64,000 bases of DNA from G963704535 sp963704535 (lineage in GTDB: Bacteria; Chloroflexota; Chloroflexia; Chloroflexales; Roseiflexaceae): contig OY969916.1 in NCBI GenBank assembly GCA_963704535.1, positions 10,478,001 to 10,542,000 of the forward strand, given 5' to 3'. Numbering within the stretch: position 1 is the first letter of the stretch; every line of letters begins with the position of its first letter. The notes under the pieces were generated by a model. That model made no database searches. It saw only the letters and a list, made by a program, of their open reading frames with translations, and was not told where the DNA came from. A program made the translations under genes and the position numbers. Below, in pieces: positions 7,913 to 16,668 of this stretch.

Positions 7913-10087
7913 ATGAAGCTGCCCAGGATTCCCGTCTACCTGCTGCTCGCATGTGCCGCCTGGCTGGTGCTGCTGGCGGCGCTGGCCGCGCGCCCGACCG
8001 CCTCGCCGGCCGAAAGCCGCGGCCTGTACGCCGCCGAGGGCGGCCCGCCCCCCTACCGCTGGACTAGCAACCGGGTCGAGGTGCCCATCCGCGCCCGCAA
8101 CGGCCCCACGACGATCGAGGTGGCGCTGGGCAACTCGCGCTGGCCGGGCCGGGCGGCGCCCCAAGTTGCGCTGGCCACCGGCGCCGGGCCGCTGGCGACC
8201 TTCCCGGCCCCCGAGCAGCCCCGGCGCTACCGCTTTATGCTGGCGCCCGCAGCCTCGCTGCTGCTGATCCGCACCACGATCGACCTGCCCCCGCAGGACC
8301 GGCGTTGGCTGGGGGTGCGGCTGCTCGGCCTGGATGCGGCGCCCAGCGGCCTGCCGCTGCGGGACGGCGCGCTAGCGCTGGCGCTGCTGCTGGCGCTGCT
8401 GCCGGCGGCGCTGGCTGCGGCCTGGAGCTTCCGCCGGGGGTACGGCGCGCTGGTCGGGCTGCTGGCGTTGGCACTGCTGCTGCGGCTGATCATGGTCCAG
8501 GATGCGCCGCCCGGCTTCAGCCAGGACGAAGCCGTGAGCCTGGTGGACGCCTGGCACCTGGGGCACACCGGGCGCGACCACCTGGGCAACCGGCTGCCGC
8601 TGGGCGCCCAGGAGGCGCTAGGCGACTGGATCTCGCCCCTGCTAACCTACCTGGAGCTACCGCTGGTATCCCTGCTCGGCCCCAGCCCGCTGGCCGGGCG
8701 CCTGGCGACGGCGCTGTTCGGCGCGCTGGCGGCGCCGTTCAGCTATGCGCTGGCCCGCCGGCTGCGCCTGCCCGAGCCGGTCGCGCTCCTGGCCGGGCTG
8801 GTCGCCGCGATCTCGCCCTGGCAGGTGTTCCTCAGTCGGTTTGCGCTGCCGCCTGCGCTGGTGCCGGCGGCCTGGACGGTGTGCCTGTGGGCCGCCCTGC
8901 CACTGCTCCAGCGCGGCAGCCGGGGCGACGCGCTACGGCTGGCGCTGGTGGCCGGGCTCGCGCTCTACGCCTACCCGACGCTGAAGCTGGCGGTGCCGCT
9001 GCTGCTGGCCTTGGCCGTGCTGCTGGCGCTGCTGCGCCACGGCTGGGGCATCGGCCGGCGCTGGCTGCCGGCCGCGCTGCTGCTGGCGCTGCTCTGGCTG
9101 CCGTTCGGCGCGGTCACGCTGCTCAACTCGGCCAGCAGCACCCGGCTGTACCAGGCCGCCCTGCGCGCCGACACACCCGGCGAGTGGTTGGCGGCCTGGT
9201 GGTCCGGCTACCAGACCTACTTTCGCCCCGAGCTATACTTCACCTCCGGCGACGGCGACCCGGTCCACGGCCTGCCCGGTCGCGGCGTCCAGCTTCCCGT
9301 CGAGGCTCCCCTGCTGCTGCTTGGGCTGTGCGCGCTGGTCTGGAACTGTGTGAGCAGAGATAAGAGATTGGCTGAAAAGGGGGAGTTTGAGGGGGAAGCC
9401 CCCTCAAGAACCCCTTTCCACTCTCCACTCTCCACTCTCCACTCTCCAACCGACTGGTGGTTCATCGCCGGCGCCCTGCTCCTGGCCCCACTCCCGGCCA
9501 GCCTGACGATCCCCAGCCCGCATGTCTTCCGGGCCGCCACGATCGCGCCGGTGTACGCGCTGGTCGTCGGGCTTGGCGCCGCTGTGGCCTGGGAGGCGCT
9601 GGGCCGCATCCCTGCTCCGCGCTGGCGCCGGGCCGGGCAGCTCGCCGGGGCGGCTGCGTTGGGCGCCGCGCTGGCGTGGCAGGGCGGCGCCTGGTTCCGC
9701 GATTACCTGGGCGCCTACCCGCCCGTTGTCGCGCTGGTTAACCAGGACGGGCTGCTGGAGACAATGGAACGGGCGATCGGCCACGCGCCGGCGTTCGACG
9801 AGGTCTGGATCGACACCGACGACATCACCGTGCCCTACATCTACCTGCTGGCGGCCCAGCCACTGCCGCCGGCCGCCGTCCAGCAGCAGATCGTGGTGGA
9901 GCGCCGCGAGCGGCACCTCAACCACGTCTCGCGGGTCGGGCGCTACCGCTTCGTCAGCCTCGGCGCGCTTCCCGACGACCTGCCGGCGCTGGAAGCGGTC
10001 CCCGGCCGCGTCGGCCAGGCGACCTATGTGCTGCAAGAGTGGCGCGACGGCGAACGGCGGGTGTTGCTGGTCCGGCGGATGTCCTAG
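7913..10087 (+). CDS. GT39-type membrane glycosyltransferase
   Basis: A 724-residue protein starting at ATG 7913 (MKLPRIPVYLLLACAAWLVL). An N-terminal membrane helix is followed by a periplasm-like domain of about 100 residues, then about ten helices. The first loop, GFSQDEAVSLVDAWHLGHTG, contains the acidic pair expected of GT39/ArnT-like enzymes that take sugars from polyprenyl phosphate. ISPWQVFLSRFALPPAL also fits the family. Residues about 483-512 are encoded by a type A repeat inserted in frame (9364-9450), between two hydrophobic segments and therefore probably in an extramembrane loop. The acceptor, protein or glycan, is unknown. Confidence 0.75.
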   Translation: MKLPRIPVYLLLACAAWLVLLAALAARPTASPAESRGLYAAEGGPPPYRWTSNRVEVPIRARNGPTTIEVALGNSRWPGRAAPQVALATGAGPLATFPAPEQPRRYRFMLAPAASLLLIRTTIDLPPQDRRWLGVRLLGLDAAPSGLPLRDGALALALLLALLPAALAAAWSFRRGYGALVGLLALALLLRLIMVQDAPPGFSQDEAVSLVDAWHLGHTGRDHLGNRLPLGAQEALGDWISPLLTYLELPLVSLLGPSPLAGRLATALFGALAAPFSYALARRLRLPEPVALLAGLVAAISPWQVFLSRFALPPALVPAAWTVCLWAALPLLQRGSRGDALRLALVAGLALYAYPTLKLAVPLLLALAVLLALLRHGWGIGRRWLPAALLLALLWLPFGAVTLLNSASSTRLYQAALRADTPGEWLAAWWSGYQTYFRPELYFTSGDGDPVHGLPGRGVQLPVEAPLLLLGLCALVWNCVSRDKRLAEKGEFEGEAPSRTPFHSPLSTLHSPTDWWFIAGALLLAPLPASLTIPSPHVFRAATIAPVYALVVGLGAAVAWEALGRIPAPRWRRAGQLAGAAALGAALAWQGGAWFRDYLGAYPPVVALVNQDGLLETMERAIGHAPAFDEVWIDTDDITVPYIYLLAAQPLPPAAVQQQIVVERRERHLNHVSRVGRYRFVSLGALPDDLPALEAVPGRVGQATYVLQEWRDGERRVLLVRRMS
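9364..9450 (+). repeat. Type A element inserted in frame in GT39 gene
   Basis: A degenerate terminal repeat (GAGATTGGCTGAAAAGG at 9364-9380) preceded by TAA leads into GGGGGAGTTTGAGGGGGAAG and the complementary CCCCCTCAAGAACCCCTTTC. Four copies of the heptamer TCCACTC follow. The reading frame of the host gene is kept throughout (…RLAEKGEFEGEAPSRTPF…). Confidence 0.85.
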
Positions 10088-10127
10088 CTGTGAAACGTGA
10101 AACGTGTTGCGTGTTGCGTAGAACCTG

Positions 10128-10205
10128 ATCATTTTCCATCGTCGATTTTCGCTCGGCTGGCGAAAATCGACGATGGAAAAGAGAAGAAGTACCTTGCTGC
10201 CGCAA
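10128..10205 (+). repeat. Type C hairpin element, copy 1
   Basis: Arms 10132-10152 and 10160-10180 are perfect 21-bp complements around TTTTCGC...GCGAAAA, followed by GAAGAAGTACCTTGC. It lies 45-120 bp upstream of the GNAT gene. The preceding GTGAAAC/GTTGCGT repeats (10090-10118) are a half copy of the 54885 hairpin. Confidence 0.8.
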
Positions 10206-10249
10206 GCAATGGACGTGATCCTGACACCTGCTGCATTATTGGAGGACGT

Positions 10250-10846
10250 ATGCTCGACCTTATTGACGAGGATGCTCTCCTCGCAACCGAACGGTTACGC
10301 CTCGAACCGCTGACCCCGCAGCACGCGCCCCAGCTCTTTCCGATCCTCTCCGACATACAGATGTATACCTACATTCCTGAAGATCCCCCAGCGGATATCG
10401 CCACCCTAACCGCCCGCTACCAACGGCTGGCGACCCGCCGCTCACCGCACGGTGATGAACTGTGGCTCAATTGGGCGCTGAAACGCACTCGCGAGGCCGA
10501 TTACATCGGGGTGGTACAAGCAACCCTCACGCCCGGTCAGCCGGCGTATCTGGCCTACCTGCTGGCGTCGGCGTTCTGGGGCTACGGCTACGCCCAGGAG
10601 GCCTGTAACCGGCTGCTCGTGCTGTTGTTCGGTACGTATCGTGTCTCAGGTGTGCGTGCCGAGGTTGATACGCGCAACCAGGCGTCGTGGACCCTGCTGG
10701 AGCGGTTGGGGTTTACCCGAACCGCACTGCATCCATCGGCGGACCACTTCAAGGGCAGCAGCAGCGACGAATATAGCTATGATCTGACCGATGCGGAATG
10801 GCTGAAGCGAACGGCCGGTCGCATCGATCTGAAAGGGGGAGTTTGA
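10250..10846 (+). CDS. GNAT acetyltransferase, RimJ/RimL-like
   Basis: 198 residues from ATG 10250, preceded by GGAGG at 10241. LLATERLRLEPLTPQHAPQL at the N-terminus, YLLASAFWGYGYAQEACNRL near the acetyl-CoA-binding loop and VDTRNQASWTLLERLGFT towards the C-terminus are typical of GNAT enzymes that acetylate ribosomal protein N-termini or small substrates. The last residues (DLKGGV) and the TGA stop are encoded by the start of a type A repeat core, so the element has replaced the original 3' end. The substrate is unknown. Confidence 0.85.
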   Translation: MLDLIDEDALLATERLRLEPLTPQHAPQLFPILSDIQMYTYIPEDPPADIATLTARYQRLATRRSPHGDELWLNWALKRTREADYIGVVQATLTPGQPAYLAYLLASAFWGYGYAQEACNRLLVLLFGTYRVSGVRAEVDTRNQASWTLLERLGFTRTALHPSADHFKGSSSDEYSYDLTDAEWLKRTAGRIDLKGGV

Positions 10847-10884
10847 GGGGGGCTGCCCCCTCAAAACCCCTCTCCACCGCAGAT
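10829..10884 (+). repeat. Type A repeat core overlapping GNAT 3' end
   Basis: AAAGGGGGAGTTTGAGGGGG and its complement form the core hairpin. The TGA in GTTTGAGG is used as the GNAT stop. It lies between converging genes and may serve as a two-way terminator. Confidence 0.8.
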
Positions 10885-10893
10885 CGCTTTGTT

Positions 10894-12021
10894 TTACTCC
10901 GCAGGAGCCTCAACCTTGGTGTTCGGATCACCATCCACAGCACTCGCCAGCATCGGCGTCAGGTTGTCGAGCAAGTACGGCAGGCTCAACACGGTCACAA
11001 ACGAGGTCGCGCCGCCGAGCGGGGAGTTGTAGCTGTTGAGCATCACCTCGCGGCCTTCGGTGTGGACCTTCAGGCTGGAGTAGAGCGGCCCGCCCAGCGG
11101 CCCCTTGGCCTCTGTCGCGTCGAGCCAGATGATCGCATCCACATCGAGCAGGTCGGCCCGCTCCATGCTCAGGTTGCCGCCAAACTCCGTGCCGGTGACG
11201 GCTTCCAGCTCGTCGGGCAGCTTGAAACCGAGCGAGGTCAGGAAGCGGCCGCGCACATCTTCGGGGCCATACACCCAGATGCCCTCGTAGGGCGTCGCGA
11301 CGATCGCGGTTGCGCCTGCAAACTCAGGGTGCTCAGCGCGCATGTGTGTAAAGCGCTCCTCGACACCAGCCACCAGCGCCTTGGCCTGCGCCTCCTGGCC
11401 CACGATCTTGCCGACAGTCTCCGTCAGTTCCTGCCAGGGAATGCCGTAATCGCTGTAGGCACCCGGCTGGGCCACCGTGGGCGCGACCTGGGCCAGCAGG
11501 TCGTATTGCTCTTTGGTCAGGCCCGAATAGAGCGCAATAATCACATCGGGCTTGAGCGCGGCGATCGTTTCGTAGTTGATCGTGCCGCCGTCGCCCACCA
11601 GCTCCGGCGTTGCGCCGTTGAGCTTGTCCTGCGCCCACGGCCAGATCGCGCCGGGGTGCTCGCCGAACCACTCGGTGGTACCGACCGGCACCACGCCGAG
11701 GACCAGCAGCGCATCCTGTTCGAGCAGACCGACGGTGACAATGCGCTCGGGCTTGGCTGTGATTTCGGTGCTGCCATATTTGTGCTCGATCGTGACCGGG
11801 AACGCGGCAGCGCTCGACGGGGCGGCGGTGGGCTGCGGCGCGCTGGGTGGCTCGGCAGCCGGGGCATTTGTTGGCGCGGCGGGCGCGGTAGGAGCGGCCG
11901 GCGCCACTGTGGCGCTTGCGGCGGGCGCGCTGGTGGGCTGCTGCGTTGCGGCCTGCCCACCGCAGGCTGTCAGTAAGCCGAGCACCGTGAGTACTCCCAG
12001 AGCGTGAACAAGGGATGGCAT
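10894..12021 (-). CDS. Iron-siderophore ABC transporter substrate-binding lipoprotein
   Basis: 375 residues from ATG 12021, with AGGAA upstream on the minus strand. The signal peptide ends in the lipobox LTACGG (Cys about 20), followed by an Ala/Pro/Thr linker. The mature domain contains PERIVTVGLLEQDALLVLGV, PDVIIALYSGLTKEQYDLL and PTVAQPGAYSDYGIPW, characteristic of the FecB/FepB class III binding proteins for ferric siderophores or haem. It is the last gene of a five-gene operon running 16182 to 10894. The short run after its stop holds a type A core between it and the convergent GNAT gene. Confidence 0.88.
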   Translation of the reverse strand: MPSLVHALGVLTVLGLLTACGGQAATQQPTSAPAASATVAPAAPTAPAAPTNAPAAEPPSAPQPTAAPSSAAAFPVTIEHKYGSTEITAKPERIVTVGLLEQDALLVLGVVPVGTTEWFGEHPGAIWPWAQDKLNGATPELVGDGGTINYETIAALKPDVIIALYSGLTKEQYDLLAQVAPTVAQPGAYSDYGIPWQELTETVGKIVGQEAQAKALVAGVEERFTHMRAEHPEFAGATAIVATPYEGIWVYGPEDVRGRFLTSLGFKLPDELEAVTGTEFGGNLSMERADLLDVDAIIWLDATEAKGPLGGPLYSSLKVHTEGREVMLNSYNSPLGGATSFVTVLSLPYLLDNLTPMLASAVDGDPNTKVEAPAE

Positions 12022-12037
12022 GGCTTTCGTTCCTTTC

Positions 12038-13064
12038 TTACAGGTATGCGGCACGTTCCAGGCGGGTCACCACGTACTGTGGATACGCATAGGGGTCCGT
12101 ATCGCCGCTGCCGGCGATACAATCGAGGCGGCGCGCCAACTCGACGCGGGCGGTGTACGCGCCGCCGGCGCTGCCGTCGGGCGCGGCGTAGTCGATGCAC
12201 ACCTCGGCCCAGGTCGGCGCGTCATCGCCGGGCGCGATCTGGCCCTGCGCTAATATGCGCCCGGTTTTCTGGTACTCGACCCAAGGCCAGCCGTGGCGCG
12301 CGAACAATTCGCGTTCGGCCACCTGGAGTAGCGGCGACTCCAGCCCGGCCCAGCCGCAGTAGTTGCCGCGCAGGCGAGCACCATCGCCCTGCCGGTGGGC
12401 CAGCAACGCGGCCTGCTCCCGCTCTACGTAGGCCCAATAGCGGAAATTCCGGCATGTCGATCAGCGTGGGCGCGAAGACGTGGCCGCCGAAATGGCTGAC
12501 CCGCCAGGCCCGCAGCCGGCCCTGCAACTCGTCGGCGATATGGCGCAACTGGCGGTAGAGCGGAAAGCCGAACTTGGCGCAGGCAGCATCCACCGCGCCG
12601 TGGGTACACACCATCAGGTCGCGCGCGCCGCTGGGCGGCAGCAGCGCGCCGGCGAAGCGCGGCAGCGCGGCGTGGTCGAGCAGCAATGCCCAGCAGAGCG
12701 GGCCGGCATCGGCCTCCGGCACCAGGTACTCATCCTGCGCGAAGGCGGCGAACGGCCCAGCAGGGCGGCGGTAGGCGATCACGCGGCGGTGGCCCGGCAC
12801 AGAGTAGGCCGCATCGGGCGCGATCGCGAACGCGCCGATATCTATCGGTTCGCCACGCTGGTACGCCTCGACCAGCACATTGCGTAGGTCAAGCAATTCC
12901 TGAGGTAGCACACCCGGCTCGTTGTACATCGTCATCGGCCAGGGCAGCGGCACCTCGACCGCCAGCACCTGCGCGTAGGCATACGCCGATCCCGCCGGAT
13001 CAAGCCCGGCCTGGCGCGCGCACACGGAGCAGAAACGCGATAGAGTGTTTGTGGTTGCCGTCAC
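12038..13064 (-). CDS. Sucrase/ferredoxin-like (thioredoxin-like [2Fe-2S]) protein, frameshifted
   Basis: Starts at GTG 13064 (AAGGA upstream). Conserved blocks are FCSVCARQAG near the N-terminus, CTHGAVDAACAKFGFPLYRQ and HFGGHVFAPTLIDMPE, then RYWAYVEREQAA after the frame break. These are hallmarks of the Suc_Fer-like family, whose Cys residues can ligate a [2Fe-2S] cluster in a thioredoxin-like fold. One extra A in the run at 12444-12446 separates MPE(F) from RYWAYV. Removing it restores a single protein of about 341 residues. Its place between the ATPase and binding-protein genes of a siderophore importer suggests reductive iron release, a role FhuF plays elsewhere. That is an inference. 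Confidence 0.75.
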
Positions 13065-13079
13065 ACTTGTTTTCCTTGT

Positions 13080-13131
13080 GGTAGGGGTGTTTTAGAGGGG
13101 AGAGCCCCTCTATCTCCCCCTTTTCCCCGTC
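13080..13131 (-). repeat. Degenerate repeat core at 3' end of ATPase gene
   Basis: GGGTGTTTTAGAGGGGAGAG and CCCCTCTATCTCCCCC form a hairpin. Read from the ATPase stop it begins TAA GACGGGG, similar to the type B terminal repeat. Confidence 0.55.
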
Positions 13132-13974
13132 TTATCGAACAACCGCCGCGCCGAGCGCCAGCGATGCCAGCAGCGCGGCCGGCGGTGCCTGGGCGGCCAG
13201 CCCGTAGGCCATACAGATCGGCACGCCCGTGCGCGGGTCGGGCACCACATCGGCCTCGACGCCGAACACATCGCGCAGCAGTGCCGGCGTCACCACCTGG
13301 CTGGGCGGGCCGCAGGCGACCAGCGCACCCGCGCGCATGGCGATCAGGTGCTGGGCGTGGCGGGTGGCGTGGTTCAGGTCGTGGACGACCATCACGATCG
13401 TGCGGCCCTCGGTGCGATTGAGCCGTTCGAGCAACTGCAACACCTCGATCTGGTGCGCCAGGTCGAGAAAGGTCGTCGGCTCGTCCAGCAGGATGACGGC
13501 GGTTTCCTGCGCCAGTGTCATGGCGATCCAGGCGCGCTGGCGCTGGCCGCCTGACAGGGCATCCACCGGGCGGTCGACCAACTCGGTCATGCCGGTCAAG
13601 TCGAACGCCTTCAGGACGGCGGCTTCATCCTCGGCGGCCCACTGCTGGAGCCAGGACTGGTGCGGGTAGCGGCCCTGCGCCACCAGCTCGCGCACGGTCA
13701 GCCCCTCCGGCGCAACCGGGCTTTGGGGCAGGATGCCAAGCTGGCGCGCCAATTCGCCCGTTTGGATGCGATGAATCGCCTTGCCGTCGAGGAACGCCGC
13801 GCCGCCGCGTGGAGCCAGCAGGCGCGCCAGCCCGCGCAACAGCGTCGATTTGCCGCAGCCGTTCGGCCCCACCAGCGCCGTGATCACGCCGCTCGGCACG
13901 GTTACATTCATCTCGCTGATGACGACCGCCTGCTCGTAGGCCAGTGTCAGTTGTTCTGTCGAAAGTGTGCTCAT
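13132..13974 (-). CDS. Iron-siderophore ABC transporter ATPase (FecE-like)
   Basis: 280 residues from ATG 13974. Walker A is GPNGCGKST, the signature motif is LSGGQRQR, Walker B is VILLDEPTTFLDL, and the switch histidine follows in VVHDLNHATR. It hydrolyses ATP to drive import through the two FecCD permeases encoded upstream. The C-terminal tail is Ala/Leu-rich and unconserved. The stop TAA abuts a GACGGGG sequence that may be a decayed type B element end. Third gene of the importer operon. Confidence 0.92.
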   Translation of the reverse strand: MSTLSTEQLTLAYEQAVVISEMNVTVPSGVITALVGPNGCGKSTLLRGLARLLAPRGGAAFLDGKAIHRIQTGELARQLGILPQSPVAPEGLTVRELVAQGRYPHQSWLQQWAAEDEAAVLKAFDLTGMTELVDRPVDALSGGQRQRAWIAMTLAQETAVILLDEPTTFLDLAHQIEVLQLLERLNRTEGRTIVMVVHDLNHATRHAQHLIAMRAGALVACGPPSQVVTPALLRDVFGVEADVVPDPRTGVPICMAYGLAAQAPPAALLASLALGAAVVR

Positions 13975-14011
13975 CCTTCGTTTTCCTCGACTGATGAAAG
14001 GGTGAATATGT

Positions 14012-14056
14012 TGCGCGGCCATCTTGTCACCTTGTCATCGGGTCATCTTGTCACCG
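14012..14056 (-). repeat. 8-bp tandem repeats, GTCACCTT type
   Basis: CATCTTGTCACCTTGTCATC-like octamers overlap the 3' end of the downstream permease gene (stop at 14051-14053), so the repeat supplies the last codons or stop. A second block lies at about 15100-15147, at the 3' end of the upstream permease. Confidence 0.7.
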
Positions 14057-15085
14057 CCAGCGCCACAGCAGCGCGATAAAGAACGGCGCGCCAATGACAG
14101 CGGTGATCAGCCCGACGGGCAGCTCAAGTGGCGCGAACAGCGTGCGGCCCACTAGGTCGGACGCGACGACGATCAGCGCGCCGATCACGCCGGAGGTCGG
14201 CAGCACGCCGCTGTGATCCGGCCCGACCAGCCGCCGGGTGATGTGCGGCGCCATCAGGCCCACAAAGCCGACCGTGCCGGCAGCAGAGACCGTTGCGGCG
14301 GCCAGCGCCACAGCCGTGACCAGCAGCAGGCCGCGCCGCCGCACGACCGGGCTGCCCAGCCCGCGCGCGACCTCCTCGCCCAGGTTCAGCGCGTTCAGAT
14401 CGCGCGCCAATAGCAGCGCCAGCGGTGCGAACACCACGATCCAGGGCAGCAGCGGCCAGAACTCCTTCCATGAGCGCCCATACACGCTGCCGGTCAGCCA
14501 GATCAGCGCGCGCTGCACGTCGTAGGCGTCGCCAAACGTGATCATCAGCGTGGTCGCCGCGCCGCAGATCGCGGCCAGCCCAATCCCCACCAGGATTAGG
14601 CGGATGGGCGAGTCGCCGCCGCGCCAGGCCAGTATGTAGATCAGCGCCGCCACCACCAGCGCGCCGCCAAACGCGGCGACCGGGATGACACCCGACGGCA
14701 CATCGCGCACCACAATAATCAGCGTGGCGGCCACCAGCCCGGCCCCGGCGCTGATGCCCAGGATGCCGGGGTCGGCCAGCGGGTTGCGCGTCAGCCCCTG
14801 CATGATCGCGCCCGAGATGCCCAGCCCCAGCCCGACCAGCGCGGCCACCAGCATGCGCGGCAGACGCAGCGTATTGACGATAAAGCCGTAATCCTCGTTG
14901 CCGGCCGGGAGGCCAAGCACGGTCTTGATCACATCCAGCGGCGCGATCGGGTACTCGCCTACGCCGATGTTGACGACCATCGCCGCGACCATCGCCAGCA
15001 GCGCCAGCGCCAGCACGGGCGGCACGCGCCTATCGACGTGGAACGAGAGCTTGCTGGTTCTGACGATGATCCAGGGCTGCTGCAT
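14051..15085 (-). CDS. Iron-siderophore ABC transporter permease (FecCD family)
   Basis: 344 residues from ATG 15085 (GGGAGAAAGGT upstream). About nine to ten membrane helices. GAIMQGLTRNPLADPGILGI is the nearly invariant FecCD signature, and GTVGFVGLMAPHITRRLVGP is the conserved cytoplasmic region contacting the ATPase. It pairs with the permease encoded just upstream to form the channel. An alternative start at 15109 lacks conservation. Octamer repeats flank both ends. Confidence 0.92.
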   Translation of the reverse strand: MQQPWIIVRTSKLSFHVDRRVPPVLALALLAMVAAMVVNIGVGEYPIAPLDVIKTVLGLPAGNEDYGFIVNTLRLPRMLVAALVGLGLGISGAIMQGLTRNPLADPGILGISAGAGLVAATLIIVVRDVPSGVIPVAAFGGALVVAALIYILAWRGGDSPIRLILVGIGLAAICGAATTLMITFGDAYDVQRALIWLTGSVYGRSWKEFWPLLPWIVVFAPLALLLARDLNALNLGEEVARGLGSPVVRRRGLLLVTAVALAAATVSAAGTVGFVGLMAPHITRRLVGPDHSGVLPTSGVIGALIVVASDLVGRTLFAPLELPVGLITAVIGAPFFIALLWRWR

Positions 15086-15139
15086 ACCTTTCTCCCGACA
15101 AGCTGACAAGATGAGGGGGTGACAAATCGTGTCATCGTG

Positions 15140-16182
15140 TCATCGTTTCACGCGCCAGCGCACCAGGTACACAAAAAACGGCCCGCCGATCAGCGCCGTC
15201 ATGACGCCGAGCGGCAACTCAAGCGGACGTAGCACCAGCCGGGCGGCGATGTCGGCGCCCACCAGGAACAGCGCGCCGGCCAGCGCGGCATAGGGCAAAA
15301 TCCAGCGATAATCAACACCAACTCAGAAAGCGCACTGCATGGGGAATGATCAGCCCAACAAAACCGATCGGCCCGGCGACCGCGACAGCAGACACCGGCC
15401 AGCAGCACGGTCGCCACGGCGGTGAGCAGCTTGACCCAGCCGGTGCGCTGGCCCAGCCCACGCGCTATGTCGTCGCCAAGCGAGAACGTGGTGATCTGCC
15501 GCCCCAGCGCCAGCGCCAGCACCAAGCCAAGCAGCAGATATGGCGCGGCCTGCGCCAGGAGCCCAAGGTCGCGGCCCGCCACCGAGCCGGCCAGCCAGAA
15601 GCGCACTTCTTCCAGGGTGCGCTGGTTGAAAATCAATATGCCGGTGGTGAAGGAGGACAGCAGCGCCGTCAGCGCCGCGCCGGCGATCGTGATCTTGAGC
15701 GGGGTTGGACCGCCGCGCCCCAGCGAGCCCAGCGCGTATACGGCGACGGCGGTGATACCCGCGCCGGCAAAGGCGAACAGCGCATACAGCGTGAGCGATG
15801 TAATCTTGAGAACGAACACCGCGCCGACCACACCCAGCGCGGCGCCGGTCTCGATGCCAAGGATGCCGGGGTCGGCCAGCGGGTTGCGCGTCAGCCCTTG
15901 CATGAGCGCGCCGGCCACGCCCAGCGCGGCACCCACCAGGGCCGCCGTGGCCGCGCGCGGCACACGCAGGGTGCGAATGATCAGGTGGCTGGTCGACTCG
16001 GGGTTAAAGGCGAAGAGCGCCTGCCATACGCTGCGGGCGTCGATGTCGGCCGCGCCAAATGCGACGCTGGCAAGCAGCGCCAGCAGCAGTAGCCCAAAAC
16101 ACAGCAGCAACCCCAGCAGGAGCACCGGGCGCGAACGAAAGGCGCGCACCGGACGTCGCGATATGGCGCCGGACAAGGTCAT
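15140..16182 (-). CDS. Iron-siderophore ABC transporter permease (FecCD family), two frameshifts
   Basis: First gene of the importer operon, starting at ATG 16182. GALMQGLTRNPLADPGILGI is the family signature. The frame breaks at about 15388-15394 (extra base before AVAVAGPIGFVGLIIPHAVR) and again at about 15320-15328 (extra A before VGVDYRWILPYAALAG). Correcting both gives a normal protein of about 346 residues ending in FFVYLVRWRVKR. Two indels about 70 bp apart in an otherwise conserved gene suggest a poor-quality read region, or recent inactivation. Confidence 0.85.
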
Positions 16183-16196
16183 CCTTATTCCCCTCA

Positions 16197-16294
16197 GAGA
16201 CGGTTTGGAAGGGGGAGTTTGAGGGGGCCGCCCCTCAAGAATCCCCTTTCCACCAAGGATTGTAGGCGAGACAATGCCCTTTTCAAACAGTTTC
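16197..16294. mobile_element. Type A MITE-like element, 98 bp, TCA duplication
   Basis: The left end GAGACGGTTTGGAAGGGG and right end CCCTTTTCAAACAGTTTC are inverted repeats. They are flanked by TCA at 16194-16196 and TCA at 16295-16297. The core is the GAGTTTGAGGGGGCCGCCCC hairpin, followed by CCACCAAGGATTG. No coding capacity. It lies in the leader of the siderophore operon. Confidence 0.85.
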
Positions 16295-16350
16295 TCACGG
16301 CAGGGTGGCAGGCTTGTATAGATTTATATTTGTATCATGTAAGGCTAGGG

Positions 16351-16366
16351 GTTAGGATATACTAAC
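16351..16366 (-). promoter_or_regulatory. Possible DtxR/IdeR-type iron operator
   Basis: GTTAGGATATACTAAC has GTTAG/CTAAC arms in an AT-rich region (16310-16400) about 170 bp upstream of the siderophore importer operon. DtxR-family boxes have TTAG...CTAA symmetry. The inner bases do not match well, so this is a candidate only. Confidence 0.3.
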
Positions 16367-16445
16367 ATGATTTATTTGTCAACTTTCATCTTTCTTAATT
16401 GCCGAAAGCTAAGGTTTGGGGTTGGCGCCATTCTCCTTTATGGTG

Positions 16446-16495
16446 TGAGTGGGGGAGACTGAGGGGGCTGCCCCCTCAGTCTCCCCTGTCCAGAC
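16446..16495 (+). repeat. Type B repeat core
   Basis: GTGGGGGAGACTGAGGGGGC and TGCCCCCTCAGTCTCCCC form a near-perfect hairpin. A separate fragment of the type A long form (CGGAAAAGGTTGATTTGTCG, about 16599-16620, with CCGTGGTGG after it) lies closer to the next gene. Confidence 0.75.
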
Positions 16496-16668
16496 AGCCT
16501 CTAAGTGGCGCGGAGGGAAAGTCATCTTTTGTTCATCTTCCCCTCCTTCCAAACAGCGCGGCCCGTGCTATACTAGCGAATCCCACGGCATAAGAGACTA
16601 TCGGAAAAGGTTGATTTGTCGCTCGTAGCCCGTGGTGGAATGGCTGACGGATAGGAGCGTGGAACGCT

